DNA from: CAZJQD01 sp964548165 [NCBI: uncultured bacterium]
GTDB taxonomy: Bacteria; UBA8481
Reading direction: 5' to 3'
NCBI GenBank assembly: GCA_964548165.1
Contig: CAZJQD010000003.1
Span: 55,495 to 106,619, forward strand
Length of the DNA: 51,125 nucleotides
The translations under genes and the position numbers were made by a program. Below are positions 16,392 to 29,800 of this stretch, one piece after another. Numbering within the stretch: position 1 is the first letter of the stretch; every line of letters begins with the position of its first letter. A model generated the notes under the pieces. It was given only the letters and a program-made list of their open reading frames with translations. It was not told where the DNA came from and ran no database searches.

Positions 16392-17801
16392 TTATTGCGG
16401 CCTTCGGGGCGGGGTGACGATGACGTTAACGCCCATCTGCAGGAGCTCGGCGTTGACGCGGGCGGCGATGACGTCCCAGAGCAGGAAGGGGCGCTCCGAG
16501 TCGCCCTGGCGCCACTGGAAGGTCTGGACGACGCGACCGTCCTGCTTCAGGCGCGCCGTGACGGCGAACTCGTTGTCTTCCTGGATCCAATAATCGCCCT
16601 CGAGGGTGTAATCGGCCTCGGCGATGTTGCGGGCCAGGGCGCCGGTCTTCCGCCAGCCGCGGTGGAAGATCTCCGGGAAGATGGGACCGAACCACTCGTA
16701 CTGCACGCGGTTGGAGCGGAGCTGGAAGGGCAGGCAACGCACGGTCGGGGCGGCGCCAGAAGCGCGCGCCGGCTCCACGTTGGCCTGCTCCATGCGGAGC
16801 GAGACGTCGAGATCGTCGGCCGGGAGACCGCCGCCCCAGGGACGGCGCTCGGGTCCGAAGTTGTACGTCAGCGAGATGAGGTGCTGGTCGCCGAACTCGT
16901 CGTAGGGAACCCACGCATAGTCGACGGCGAGGTCCTCATACTTGAACCCGGCGCCGGTCGTGAAGCCGGAAGCGACATCGTTGTTGGAGTTGTAGCCAGC
17001 GCGCAAGGCGAGCATCTCAGGAACAACCCAGACCTCGCCGCCGACCTTGGCTTCCCATTCCTGGTCGCGGACGTAGACGAGGTCGCTGGTGAGTCCCCAG
17101 CGGCCACCGGCGGCGCGATACGCGGCGCCGAGGCGAACGCCCAGCGGGAGCTTTTCCTCGCGCTGGTAGAACTTCAGGTTCGTGCCGAGGTTGGTGATCG
17201 CGGCGCCGAAGGTAAGCCCGCGGACGGGGGCGCGGTACTTGAGGCCCAGGTCGAGCGCGACGGCATTGGCGGTTCTATCGTCGAGCGTCTCCTGGATCCA
17301 CTTCGCGGTGACGCCGAGGTCGACGACGGTGGAGACGGGGCGCGCGTAGCTGATGCCGAGGGCGAAGTCATAGGCGTCGGCGGTTCCGACGCGGGCGCCG
17401 GAAGCGAGCGCGCGCTCGACGGTGCCCAGGTCGACGTACTGGAACGTGACGCCCAGCGTGCCGCCATTCGAGAACGGGTGGAGGTAACCGAGAAACGAGT
17501 AGTCGATGTCCTCGAAGAGCGAGTTGTAGAGGAGCCCCACTTCCTGCCGCGGGACGCGCGCGACGCCGGCGGGATTGAAGTAGAGCCCGTAGACGTCATC
17601 AGCCCAGGCCGCGTTGGCCTCACCCATCGCGCCGGAGCGGGCGCCGACACCGAGCTCGAGAAACTGAGCGCCCGTCGTGCCGCCGACATCGGCGGAAGCG
17701 GGGAGGATGGCGAGGGCGAGAAGAGTAGCAATCACGGCTGTGCAGGAGGAACAAGCCCGGGCAACGGAATATCGCCGCCCCTGGAGCTTGCTCCAGGTCA
17801 T
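16392..17801 (-). CDS. PorV/PorQ-family outer-membrane barrel with extra C-terminal domain
   Basis: A 469-residue outer-membrane protein. A signal peptide (about 12-38, ending PASA) leads into a FadL-like PorV/UPF0164 barrel. Typical opening motifs are GAQFLELGVGARSGAMGEANAAWADDVYGLYFNPAGVAR, seen in sections at about 45-85, and alternating strands follow to about residue 320 (YNFGPE). A further 140 residues (NIAEADYTLEGDYWIQED...) resemble FlgO/TolB-N-type lipoprotein domains. In type IX secretion, PorV binds the C-terminal signal of cargo and ferries it to the surface machinery. The ATG at 17801 overlaps the stop of the giant gene (TAATG), so the barrel is translated with its probable client. 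Client recognition is inferred. Confidence 0.85.
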   Translation of the reverse strand: MTWSKLQGRRYSVARACSSCTAVIATLLALAILPASADVGGTTGAQFLELGVGARSGAMGEANAAWADDVYGLYFNPAGVARVPRQEVGLLYNSLFEDIDYSFLGYLHPFSNGGTLGVTFQYVDLGTVERALASGARVGTADAYDFALGISYARPVSTVVDLGVTAKWIQETLDDRTANAVALDLGLKYRAPVRGLTFGAAITNLGTNLKFYQREEKLPLGVRLGAAYRAAGGRWGLTSDLVYVRDQEWEAKVGGEVWVVPEMLALRAGYNSNNDVASGFTTGAGFKYEDLAVDYAWVPYDEFGDQHLISLTYNFGPERRPWGGGLPADDLDVSLRMEQANVEPARASGAAPTVRCLPFQLRSNRVQYEWFGPIFPEIFHRGWRKTGALARNIAEADYTLEGDYWIQEDNEFAVTARLKQDGRVVQTFQWRQGDSERPFLLWDVIAARVNAELLQMGVNVIVTPPRRPQ

Positions 17802-20800
17802 TACCGGATCACCATGAACTTCACGACCTTACGCTCACCGGACGTCGAGCGGATGATGGCGAAGTAGACGCCCGAGGCGAGCTCCTGGTGGTTGTCATTG
17901 CGGACATCCCACTGGACCTTGCCGAAGGTGTTGCGGGCCGAGATGGCGGCGACGCGGCGGCCTGCGATCGTGAAGATCTCGATGTCCACATCGGTCGTGA
18001 CGTTGGCGAAGACGATACCGGTCCCGTCGATGCCGGCGACGTAGGGCGACCCCGTCGTCGGGTTGCCGTCGTAGGGCTTGAACGGATTCGGGTAGGCGTA
18101 GGCGCCGCTCAGGTTCGCCGACGCCGTGCCCGGGCCGAGGATGGCGAAGAGCGTGAAGTGGTTGACCCAGCAATAGACCACGTTGCGGACCGTATCGACC
18201 TGCTGGCTGTCGACCTTCTGCCAGGCGTTGATCGAGGTGTTGAAGAAGTACATCCGCAGGTCGGACTCGGGGATGGTCAGCGACGCCTCGTCGTACGGGA
18301 TGCCGATCATCACGTAGTCGGAGAAGGTGGTCTGGCCATTGAGGAGCGTGAACTCGCGGTAGTAGGTCGAACCGGCCGGCGAGAGGAGAAGCTGGCCGGG
18401 TGACGGCTGGCTGATGCCGGCCGGCGCCTGGGTGTAGTTCTTGACCTCCACGACGAGCGTGTCGGCGCCCGGGAGCGCCGTGGCCGGAATCTGGAGAATG
18501 GTTCCGTCATAGAGGAGCACGGTGTCGGCCACGGACTTCTGGATCGTCTGCTGGCGCGTGTGAACGCCCGCCGTCGTGTCCGCCCACTCGTTGATGACCG
18601 GGCGCACCGTGGTCTTCACGATGATCTGGTAAGCGGGCGTGGAATCCACGGTGCCGTCGCCGCGCGTGGCCTTGGCCCAGACGCAGTACGTGTCATCCGC
18701 AAGGGCCGAGACATCCCAGACCATGCTCCAGAGCGGGCCTCGGGTATCGGGATTGGTGCCGTCCCAGGCCGCCGGCGTGCAGGTCATCCAGGCGCTCCCG
18801 CCGTTCGGCAGGTACTGGAACAGGACCGACTGGATCGAGCTGTCGTAGTTGGCGTACAGGGAGAGCGTGGTTCCGGTGACACGAACGGCCTGCTGGCCGG
18901 AGTAGGCCGAGTAGATCGAGTTGATGGTCACGAAGGAGGGCGTGCTGTCGTTCGTGGGAATCAGCGGAGCGGCGGCGCTGTCGATGCGAAGCAGGCGCGT
19001 CGCCGAGGTCTCGGTGTTCCCGGCGAGATCATAAGCCACGACACGCCAGTAGTAGGTGTCGATGGTGTAGGCGGCAGCCGGCTGGTAGGACGACGCCGCG
19101 GTCAGCACGCTGTCAGCGATCGTCGCGAAGGTGGCGGCGCGGGAGACCTGGAGACGATACAAGTCGCCGGATCCCGACCAGCTGAAGGTCGGCCGAGTCT
19201 CGGTCGTGATCACGTTGTCCGCGGGCAGCCCCAGCGCCACGCTCACGCTCGTGTCGATCACGAGGAGATAGCTCTGGGACGTATCCGCGTTCCCCGCGCG
19301 GTCGGTGGCCAGGACGCGCCAATAGTAGGAGTCCTGACCGTAAGCGGCGGCGGGCGTGCACGTCGTCGTCGCCTGGGTGCGGACATCGACGAGTGCCGCG
19401 AAGCTCGAGGTGCGGGACAGCTGGAACGTGTAGGTATCGACCGACGTCCCTGTCCAGGCGAAGCTCAGCCCGGCTCCATTCGTGCGGAGATTGGCGACCG
19501 GCGAAACAAGCGTGACAGAGATGGACGTATCGACGTTCAGGGTTCGAGCAGCGGTCGTCTCGACGTTGCCGGCGATATCGAGGGCAATGACGCGCCACCA
19601 CCACGTGCCCATGGCGAGACCGGAGGTGGTCCAGTTCGTCGCCGCCAGGGTGCGGTTCTCGACGAGCGTCGTGAAGGCGCTGGATGTCGCCACCTGGAGA
19701 ATGTAGGTGTCGGCCGTCTGCGACCAGGTGAAGGTGGGCGCCGTGCTGGCGGTCCAGGAGGAATCGGCGGGCGAGGTCAGCGAGACGGTGACGGCCCCGA
19801 TGATGCGGAAACTGCCTGTAACGGTCGTATCGACGTTGCCCACCATGTCGTAACCCACGATGCGCCAGTAGTAGGTGTCGGAGCCATACCCGACCGCGGG
19901 CGTGTAGTTCTTCGCGGACTGCGTCCGGTTCTCGATGAGGGCCGTGAAGGAGGGGCTGGTGGAGAGCTGGAGGACATAGGTATCGGCATCGCCGTTCCAG
20001 GTGAACGTCGGCGTCGTGTCGTTGGTGATGGCCGAGGCCGCAGGCGAGGTGAGGGAGATGGTGACCGACGTGTCTATGACAAGGACGCGGGCGGCCGATG
20101 TCACGAAGTTGGTGGCGCGATCGCGGCCGATGGCGCGCCAGTAGTAGGTATCCTGGCCCCAGAGCTTGGCCGGGGTATAGTTGGCGACGACCTGGAACGC
20201 GCTCGATTCGATGATCGACGAGAACGACGCGTTCGTCGACGCCTGGAAGCTCCACGAATCCGCGACTCCCGTCCAGGTGAAGGTCGGAATGCTCCGCGTG
20301 CGCAGGCCATCGGCCGGCGTCGTCAGGGTGACACTGGCGACCGTGTCGATGCGGAAGGTGCGGGATGCCGACGTATCGCTGTTGCCCGCGAGGTCGCGGC
20401 CGTTGACGCGCCAGTACCACGTGTCGGCACCGAGGTTGGTCGCCGCCGTATAGCTATTCGCGAAGAGAACGGCGCTCTCAGCGATCGTCGCGAACGTGGA
20501 GGACTGCGAAAGCTGGATGAGCCAGGTGTCGGCCGTGCCCGTCCAGGCGAAGGCGGGCCGAAGCACATTGGTCTCTGTTCCCGAGGCAGGGCTCGAGAGC
20601 GCGACCGTGAGGCCAGAGACGATGTACAGCCGGCGCGCCGGGGTCGTCTCAACGTTGCCCGCCGCATCGCGACCGACCACGCGCCAGTAAAGCGTGGTGT
20701 CCGCGTATCCCACGGCCGGGGTGTAGGTCAGGAGTGACGTCGTCCCGGAGTCTCGAATCGTTCCAAACCCGTTTGAGGTCGCGACCTGGATGACGTAGCT

Positions 20801-23800
20801 ATCGGCGCCCCCGGACCAGGTGAAGGTCGGTGTCGTATCGTTGGTCAGGGCGTCGGCGATCGGGGAGACCAGGGCGACCGCGATCACGGTGTCGTGGACA
20901 AACCAGCGCGTGGCAGACGTCTCCGTGTTCCCCGCCTCGTCACGAGCGAGCACGCGCCAATACCACGTGTCGGGCCCGAGCGTCGCGGGGGTCCACGACC
21001 AGAGAAGACCCGTGGAGGAAGCGGTCACGGTGGCGAACGAGGCCGCGCTCGAGACCTGGACGGTGAAGGTGTCTCCATCGCCTGTCCAGGAGAAGGTCGG
21101 GATGGCGTTGAGGCGGACGCCATCCGCCGGAGAAGCGAGCGTCGCGGCCGCGTAGGTATCGATGATCAGCGTTCGGACGGCCGTGGTATCGACGTTGCCT
21201 GCGGCGTCGCGGCCGACCACGCGCCAGTAGTAGGTGTCCGCGCCATAGTAGCCGGAGGGCGTGTAGCCGGTCGCCGCGCCCGTGGATTGGTCGGCCATCG
21301 TGGCAAAAGTCGCGGACCGTGAAACTTGGAAGGTGTAGGTATCCGCGGTTCCGGTCCAGCTGAACGCGGGCGTGGAATCGCTGGTGCGGGCGCCGGCTGA
21401 CGGAGACGTTGCGGCAAGAGCGAGGCCGGTCTTGATCCGGATGGTCCAGGCGACCGTGACCGTGGCGTTGCCGGCGCGGTCGTAGGCCCGGACCCGCCAC
21501 CAGTAGGTGTCATCGCCGTAGCCGGAAGGCGGAGCATGGGACGCCGTCGTGGTCGTGGTCGTCTCGACCATCAGCGCGAAGGCCACATCGCGCGCCACCT
21601 CGATGACATACGTATCAGCATCCCCGCTCCACGCGAACGCGGGCGTGGAATCGTTGGTGGGCGCCCCATCCGCCGGCGAGGTCAGAGAGACGGTGATGGC
21701 CGTGTCGACACGGAAGTTCGCCGTCGCGCTCCAGGCGCCCGTATTACCCGCGAGGTCGGAACCGCGCACCCTCCAGAAGTACGTATCATGCGTGAGTCCA
21801 AAGAGCGCGCCAGCGGCCGAGGACTTCGTCTCCGCCAGCACCAGGCTCGTGAAGCCCGCATCACGGGCTACCTGGAGCGCCCAGGTGTCGGCAACCCCGG
21901 ACCAGGCCAGGGCCATCGACGTCGCATTGGTCAGCGTCCCATCCACGGGCGACGTGAGCGTGGGCGCCGACGGAGCGGTCGTGTCGATGATGAGGCTGCG
22001 CGCGACCGAGGTATCCTGCTGGCCGCCGGTGTTGCGCGCGGCGACGCGCCACCACCAGGTGCCCTCCCCGAGATCGGCCGACGGCACGAGGCTCGTCGCG
22101 GTCGTCTCGACCGAGAGAACCGTGGACAAGAACGTCGATGCGGCGCTCACCTCGATCCGGAACGTCTCGCCTCCCGTCGTCGTCCAGGAGAAGGACGGCC
22201 GAGGATTGCTCATCCGGACGCTGTCCGCGGGCGCGGAGACGTTGACGATGATGCCCGCGGTATCGATATAGAGGAGGCGGGCCGTCGTGGTCTCGGCGTT
22301 TCCAAGCGCATCGCGACCGATGACGCGCCACCAGTAGGTGTCGGACACGTAGTAGCCGGCGGGCTGGTAGCTGGCCGAGGCGCCTGTGGCGGAGTCCTCG
22401 ATCACGGCGAATGTCGAGGACTTCGCGACCTGGAACGTGAAGGTGTCGGCGTCTCCGGTCCAGGTGAAAGTCGGACGGGAGTCTGCCGTCTTGAATCCGT
22501 TGGCCGGCGAGGTGGAGGAAACGGCGACGGAGGTGTCGATGACCAGGAGTCGAGAGGCCGTCGTCTCGACGTTGCCCGCGGCGTCCAGGCCGATGACGCG
22601 CCAGTAATACGAATCCTGTCCATAGGGCGCGGACGGCGTATAGCTCGTCGACGACGTGGTGCGGCTGTCATGCAGGAGGGCGAACGAGGAGAAACGAGAA
22701 ACCTGGATGACGTACTGGTCGGCGTCGCCCGTCCACGTAAAGGCCGGGGTGGCGCTATTGGTCCGGACGCCGTCAGCCGGGCTGGCCAGGGCGGAGGAGA
22801 CTCCCGTATCGATGACCAGGATGCGCGTGGACGTCGTCTCGATGTTGCCGGCGGCATCCCGTCCGACGACGCGCCAGTAATAAGTATCGGCCGCAAGCGC
22901 GATCGGCGCCCACGTGAATCCGGGTTGCGTGCGGCTGTCGTGGATGGTCGCAAACACCGCGCTCTTCGAGAGCTCCACCGTGTACGTATCCGCGTCGCCG
23001 GACCAGGCCAGGGTCGGGGTCGTGTTGTTGGTGCGCGCGCCGCTCGCAGGGCTAATCGCCGTCACGGTGACCCGGGTATCGACGACGAAACTGCGCACGA
23101 CTGTCGTCTCCACGTTGCCGGCCGCATCGCGAGCCATGACGCGCCAATAGTAGGTGTCCTCGACATAGGTCGCTGACGGGGCGTAGCTGGTCGATGCGCT
23201 CGTGCGAGAATCGACGATCGTGGCGAAGGAGAGTGACCTGGAAACCTGGACGGTGTAGGTGTCGCCGTCGCCCGTCCACGTGAACGTCGGGGCCACGCGG
23301 GTGCGAAGTCCGTCCACGGGCGCCGTGGCGGTCACGGTAACGCCGGTGTCGATGATGAGCGTCCGGGCCGCGGATGTCTCGACGTTACCCGCCGCATCGG
23401 CGGCTACCACGCGCCAGTAATAGACGCTGGAAGGATAGCCCGCGGAGACATGGGACAGGGACGTTCCGGTCCGGCTGTCCGCGAGCGACGAGAATACGGC
23501 CGATGTCGAGATCTGGAAGGAATAGGTGTCCGCCGCGCCCGTCCACGAGAAGGTTGGCGTCACGCTCGACGTCACCGTCGCGTTCGCGGGCGAAAGCAAC
23601 GTGACGGTGACGAAGGTATCGATGACCAGGGTTCGAGCCGTGGCCGTCTCCCAGTTCCCGGAGCGATCCATGCCCGTGACGCGCCAATAGTATGTGTCTG
23701 CGCCATAGGGGTTGGCGGGCGTATAGCTCGTCGTCGACGTCGTGCGACTGTCCACGATCACGAGGAAGGTCGTCGCGCGTGAAATCTGGAAGACATAGGT

Positions 23801-26800
23801 ATCGGCGTCACCCGCCCACGTGAACGGCGGCGTGGTATCGTTGGTCCGAGTCGCGGTGGCGGGAGCCGTCAGGGAAACTGCCACGCCGGTATCGACGACA
23901 AAGCGACGCGCAACGGACGTCTCGACATTGCCGAGCGTGTCCGTCGCGACGACGCGCCACCAATAGGTGTCGGCCTGGTAATGGAGAACCGGCGTGAAGG
24001 ATGTCGCGGCCCCTGTCGCGTTGTCGTAGATGGACGCGAAGGTGATACTGCGGGAAACCTGGACCGTGTAGGACATCGCGTCGCCGGTCCACGAAAGGAT
24101 CACGCGACGGCTCGCCGTTTCGAGTCCATCGGCCGGAGAAACCGCCGCAACAGAGACCGTGGTGTCAATTCTCAGGGCTCGGCCCGGAGTGGTGCGGATG
24201 CCGCCGGCAGTATTCTGCGCGCGAACGCGCCAGTAGTAGAGGCCGTGCGCAATGTCCGACGCGGGTGCATGCGTGGTTGCGGCCGTTGTGGAGGTAGCGA
24301 CGATCGCCGCGAAGCCGGCGTCGGTGGCGAGTTCCCACGTGTAGGTGTCGCCCGTGCCCGTCCATGAGAAAGCAGGCCGCGCGTTCCGCGTCTCTGCCGC
24401 GTCCAGCGGCAGGAGGAGGTCGGCGCGAACGCCGGTATCGATGACGAGCACCGACGCCGCGGAGGTCTCCACGTTGCCGGCCGTGTCGCGCCCAATCACG
24501 CGCCAATAGTAGGTGTCGGCGGCGTAATTGGCGCCCGGGGTGTAGCTCGTGGCCACCGTGACCGACTGGTCCGCGATGCTGGAGAAGTTGCTGAAGCGCG
24601 AGATCTGGAAGGTGAAGCTATCCGAACCGGCAGCCGTCCACCGGAACGTGGGCCGCAGCAACGAGGTATCGGTCCCCGTCGGCGGGAAGTTGGGCGTCGC
24701 CGCCGCCTGCGTGTCGACGACGAAGAAGTTGGAGGATGTCGTCACGGTATTGCCGAAGCGGTCGCGGCCGACCACGCGCCAGTAGTGACTGCCGTGGGCA
24801 TAGTAGACGGTAGACGGGGTGTAGGAGGTGGAGGTCGTGTTGACGCTGTCGCGGAGCGCACCCGCGCCGAAGGAGGGATCGGAGGCTACCTGGAAGGTGT
24901 AGGTGTCGGCGGTGCCCGTCCAGGTGAACGTCGGGCGCGGGTTGTTCGTGACCGCCCCGTTCGCCGGGGTCGTCAGCGCCGCGGTGATCGCGGTGTTGAC
25001 CCGGAACCAGCGCGAGCCGGTGACCGTCTGGTTTCCCGCACGGTCGATGGCGCGGACTCTCCAGTAGTAAACCGTGTCGCCGAACGTGAGGACCTGGTAG
25101 GAAGAAAGGTCCGCTGTGCGCGTGGCGAGGTAGGACTCGAAACCGGCGGTCCGGCTGATCTCGAGGATGTAGGAATCGATCCCGGAGATGTCGTCCGCGG
25201 GCTGGGACCAGGCGAAGCGCACGAAGGTGACCGAGGTCTCCTCGCCGTCGGCCGGCGAGAGCAAGGTCACGGGCGGGACATAGAAGTCGACGAAGATGCG
25301 GCGAGAGTCGCTCCACGCCGTCGTCTCGAAATCGTCGGCATAGCGGAACCGCCACCAGTAGTTGCCGCCGGCGCCGAAGGTATAGGTGCATCCGCCCTGG
25401 ATCGAGGCGGCCTGGTCGCACGTCGCGACAATGGAGCTGAAGGTCGAGTCCGAGGCGATCTGGAGCTGGAAGCGAGGGAAGGCGGCGGCGGCGGAGTCCG
25501 CATCCACGACGGCCGAGCGGAAGTTGACGGTGGCGCTGTTGCTGGTCGCGTTGTGCGCCGGTGAAACGAGCGTGGGCTGGACCGGCGAGGCATTCACCTG
25601 GCCGTTGGTGTTGAAGTTGACGTCGAACCAGTAGTTGATGATGGAATCCGAGCCGATCTCGTTCCACGTGTTGCCGCTGACGGTCGTCAGAACGTCGAGG
25701 GCATCCGGCTGGTACTGGTCCTTAGCGTCCCCGGCCAGGTTCTCGGCCGCCATGACCGTGAACCGAAGAGTCCGAGGCAAGGTGATGTTGAAGACGCTCC
25801 AGGCGTATTTCGCCTCGATGGCATCATGCGTGGTCGAGAACGCCGCGGTGCCGTTCGCGGACCAGGTCCAGCCGGACTGGCCGACGCCGAACGAGCCGAC
25901 CTTGGTGGCGTTGATGACCAGTTCCCGTTCTCGCCACGCCGGAGAATCCGCCTGGACGTCGGCGTTGCCGCCGAACCACTTCTCGCCGCTCCCGGTGATC
26001 CGATCCGTGTCGACCATGACCGCCAGGTAAGGCAGGGCGCTGTTGGTCACGTCGCGGTAGCGGGCCAGGAGATAGAGGTTTCCAGTGTCGCCGGAAAGGC
26101 GGAACTCGCGCAGGTCATAGTTGCCGTCCGGATCCGTGCCGTCGCTCCGCTCGTCGCTCTGCGCATCGGTCCAGATCCACTCGCCCTTGTCGACGACGTA
26201 CGTGTTCGCGGTCGTGGAGGCGGTGCCAAGCCAGTTGGAGGGATCGGCATCCGGGATGTTGGTCGCGCTGATGACGAAGCGGCGCACTGCGCTCCAGGCC
26301 GACCACGTGAAGTCGTCGCGGGCCCGGACCCGGGCGTAGAACGTCCCGTTCCCACCGAAGTCATGACTGCGGGTGAAGACGTAGCCGACGCCGGAATCCG
26401 ACCACGTGACCGCACCGAAGGTGGAGTCCGTGGAGACCTGGATCTCCCACATCGGCGTGGACGCGGCCTGGCCATCCGGATCGGAGACCGTCCAGTTGAA
26501 GGTGGCCGTGGAGTTGGTCACCGTGGCACCCTCGGTCGGTGACGTGAGGACGGGCTGGTTCGGCGCGCTGTTGATGCTGCCGTTCGCGTTGAAGGCGATG
26601 TCGAAGTAGTAGTCGATCACGCCGTCCTGGACATCGTTCCACGTGTTCGGGAAGGTGTCGGTGACGGCGTCCATGACGTCGGCGCCGAAGATCTCGAAGG
26701 CGGCGCCCGTGCCGTCGTTCTGCCCGAGGCCCAGGGTGAAGCGAAGCACCGCCGGCAACGTAACGCCCAGGGACGACCAGTCGAACTTGGCCTCGACGAT

Positions 26801-29800
26801 GTCGCGGGCCGTGCTGATATTGGATGAGCCCGTATCGGTCCAGGTGAAGATATTGTCGCCGACGCCGTAGTAGCCGGTCTTGTTGCTGTTAACCACAATC
26901 TGCCGGTCGCGGCGCGCATTGGTGTTCATCTGCACGTCGGTGTTGTCGCCGAACCATTCCTCGCCTGAGCCCGCGACGCGATCGTTGTCGACGGCCAGCA
27001 TGACGTAGGGAAGGTTGGTGGCCGTGACGTCCTTGAAGCGGTAGAGCATGAAGAGGCTCTGGGCGGTCCCGGCGAAGCGGGCCTCGATGAGGTCGTAGTT
27101 GTCATGCGGGGCCGTGCCGTCCGTGCGGTGATCGCCCGCGGGATCCCGCCAGATCCACTCGCCGTTCGACGTGCCGTAGGTCAGGTCCGCGCCCGGCCGC
27201 GTGCCGGTCCAGTCCGTGGAATCGCCGTCGACGGTATAGCCCGAGCTCGTCAGGAAGGCCGAATCGGACGCGGAGGTATCGGAGAGATTTCCGGAGTTGT
27301 CGAGGCAACGGACGACGAACCAGTAGGTGTTCCCCGCGGAGACCGTGGCGTCGGTGTAAGGGCCGTCGAGAACGAGGGAGCCGTTCACCTTGGTCCAGGG
27401 GCCCGAGGCCGCCGTCGCGCGGTAGACGTTATAGCCGGCAGAGTCGGTGGCAGCATTCCGAGTCCAGCTCACCGTGATGAACCCGGCGCCGGCAGCGGCA
27501 TCCACGCCCGTCACCGCGGAGGGCGGCGTGGAGTCGGGCGCGTTCGGCGTGGCCGAGACGGTGCTGGAGGCCGGCGACGCCTGGTTGGCCGAGTCCTCGG
27601 CGGTCACGTAGTAGTAGTAGGTCGTGCCATTGACGACGGTGTTGTCGACGTAGGCCGTGGCCGTCGTGCGGCTCCCCTGCTTGACGTAACCACTGCCAGG
27701 AGTCGTGGACCGGTAGACGCAGTAGCCGCCGAGGTCGTAGGCCGTGACCGCGTTCCACGAGAGCGAGACCTGGCCGTTGGCCGGCGTCGCCGCGAGGCCG
27801 GTCGGTGTCGCGGGCACGGCGTCGCCGTCGATACCCCAGGCATTGTTGACGTACATCACGCTTCCGCCGTGGTCGACGACGACGAGATCGCGGTTCGTGG
27901 AGACACCGGCCGGGAAGTCGGCCTCCCAGCCCGTGCCGTCCTTGACGAACTTGTACTGCATCGCGGTGCCCAGGGGCTGGACGGAGGAGAAGCGGTAGAT
28001 ATTCGCTCCTTCGCTCGTCATCGCGTTGGAAGCGGCTGACCAGGCCGGCGTGAACTTGTCACCGGCGATATTGACGGTAGTGAAGCCGGCCTGGCCGGCC
28101 ATGTTGACGCGGAACCAGACCGTGATGCCCGACCGCGGCGTCCCGCTCACCGCCGTCGGCGAATCGCTCTCGTTGGCGGCCGTGTCCACGGCGCGCACGA
28201 TGAAGTAGTAGACGGAATCGTTGGTGAGCCCGGAGGCGATGTAGCTCGTCGGGGTGACGGCGGCGCCATTGAGCTTGGTGTACGGCGCGGTCGCGCTACC
28301 AACGGCGCGGTAGACATTGTAACCGGCAAGGTCGCCGGCCGAGACTGCCGTCCACGTGATGGTGCACGCGCCATTGCCGGCCGTGACGGCGAGATTGGTC
28401 GGGACCGCGGGGGGCAGGTTCGGGAGCGGACGAGCGGCCTTCTCGGCGGCGGAATCGGCGAGGTTGCCCGTGATATCGTAAGCGCGGATCACGAAGTAAT
28501 AGGTATCCGCCGGGTTGAGGCCCGTGTAGGTGCGGGACGTGAGCGTCGTGGTCTCGAGAAGGACATGGCCGGTCCCGGCCGTCGTGGACCGGTAGACCTG
28601 GTAACCGGCGAGGTCGAACTCGGTGCGCGCCGTCCACGACAAGGAGACGCTGTACTCGGCCGTCGTCGCGGCCACGCCCGTGACCTGGCCCGGAGGCGTC
28701 ACGTCGACGCCCGAGGGAGTCGCGGACGCGGACGCGGAGGAGTCACCGAGGTTGTTCGAACGATCCACGGCGCGCACGACGTACGTGTAGGCGGTGCCAT
28801 TGACAACCTGCGTGTCGGTGTAGAGGACGCCCGAGCTGACCGTCCCGGCGAGGGCGTAGGGAGCCCCGCCCGTGGAGCGATACACCCGGTAACCGGCGAG
28901 GTCGGTCGCGCTGACGGCCGTCCAGTTCACCCAGACCGTGCCGTTGCCGGGCGTAGCCGTCAGGCCCGTGACCTGTCCGGGCGGCGTGGTATCAATGGAG
29001 ATGTTGATCCGGTAGTTGGCGCTCGAGTTGTTGTCCCAGCTCCCGTCGGCGTATCGGAAGACGAAGTCGATGCGGCTGACCGACTGGATGGGATCGTTGA
29101 ACGGTCCAACGACGATCGTGTACTTCCCCTGGCCGTTCGGGCCGGTCAGGGCGGAATTGAGCGCCTGGGAGTTGTAGACCGTGGTGCCGCCGGGGCGGTA
29201 GACCGAATCCGCGTGCGTCCAGCCATTGACTCCCCAGTGGAACCAGCCGGCCTTGTCGCCACTGATGGTGATGGTGTCGTTCGGGGTGGGGTTGGCCGGG
29301 ACCCAGCGCCCGCCGCCTCCGCCACCACTGTTCTGGTCACCAACGTAGACGTGATAGACGTCGGTCTTCGTGACGTTGCCGCGCCCGTCACGCGCCTCGA
29401 CGTAGTAATCGACAAGCACGTTAGAGAGGCCGGTGATCCATCCCTCGTAGATGCTGGCGCGGTAAAGGGGTTGGAGCTGACCGGCGGGCGGGTTGCCGTA
29501 GGCTCTGACGGCCATCGGAACCGTCGTCCATGGACCGACCCCGGGGCCGCCGGCATACATCTCGTTGTAGTTGTCCGAGATCGGGTTCTCGCCGTCGGCG
29601 TCGAGGCGATAATAGAGCGTGCAGCCCGCCACGCTGTTGACGTCGTAGGCGAACGTGAAGACGCGGAAATCGGACGGCTGGACCCCCTTGAACGCCTCCT
29701 CGGAGCCCGGATTGTAGGGCTCGCGCTGGAGCGGGAAGACGCTGGGCGGAACCGGGTCGGTCGCCGGCGCCGAGGCAATGATGGGATCGATGAAGGACAT

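Noticed and set aside
18979-25282. Regular ~273-bp repeats as a possible CRISPR or satellite array
   Set aside because: The period is far too long for CRISPR, the copies are diverged, and they encode Ig-like domains in frame.
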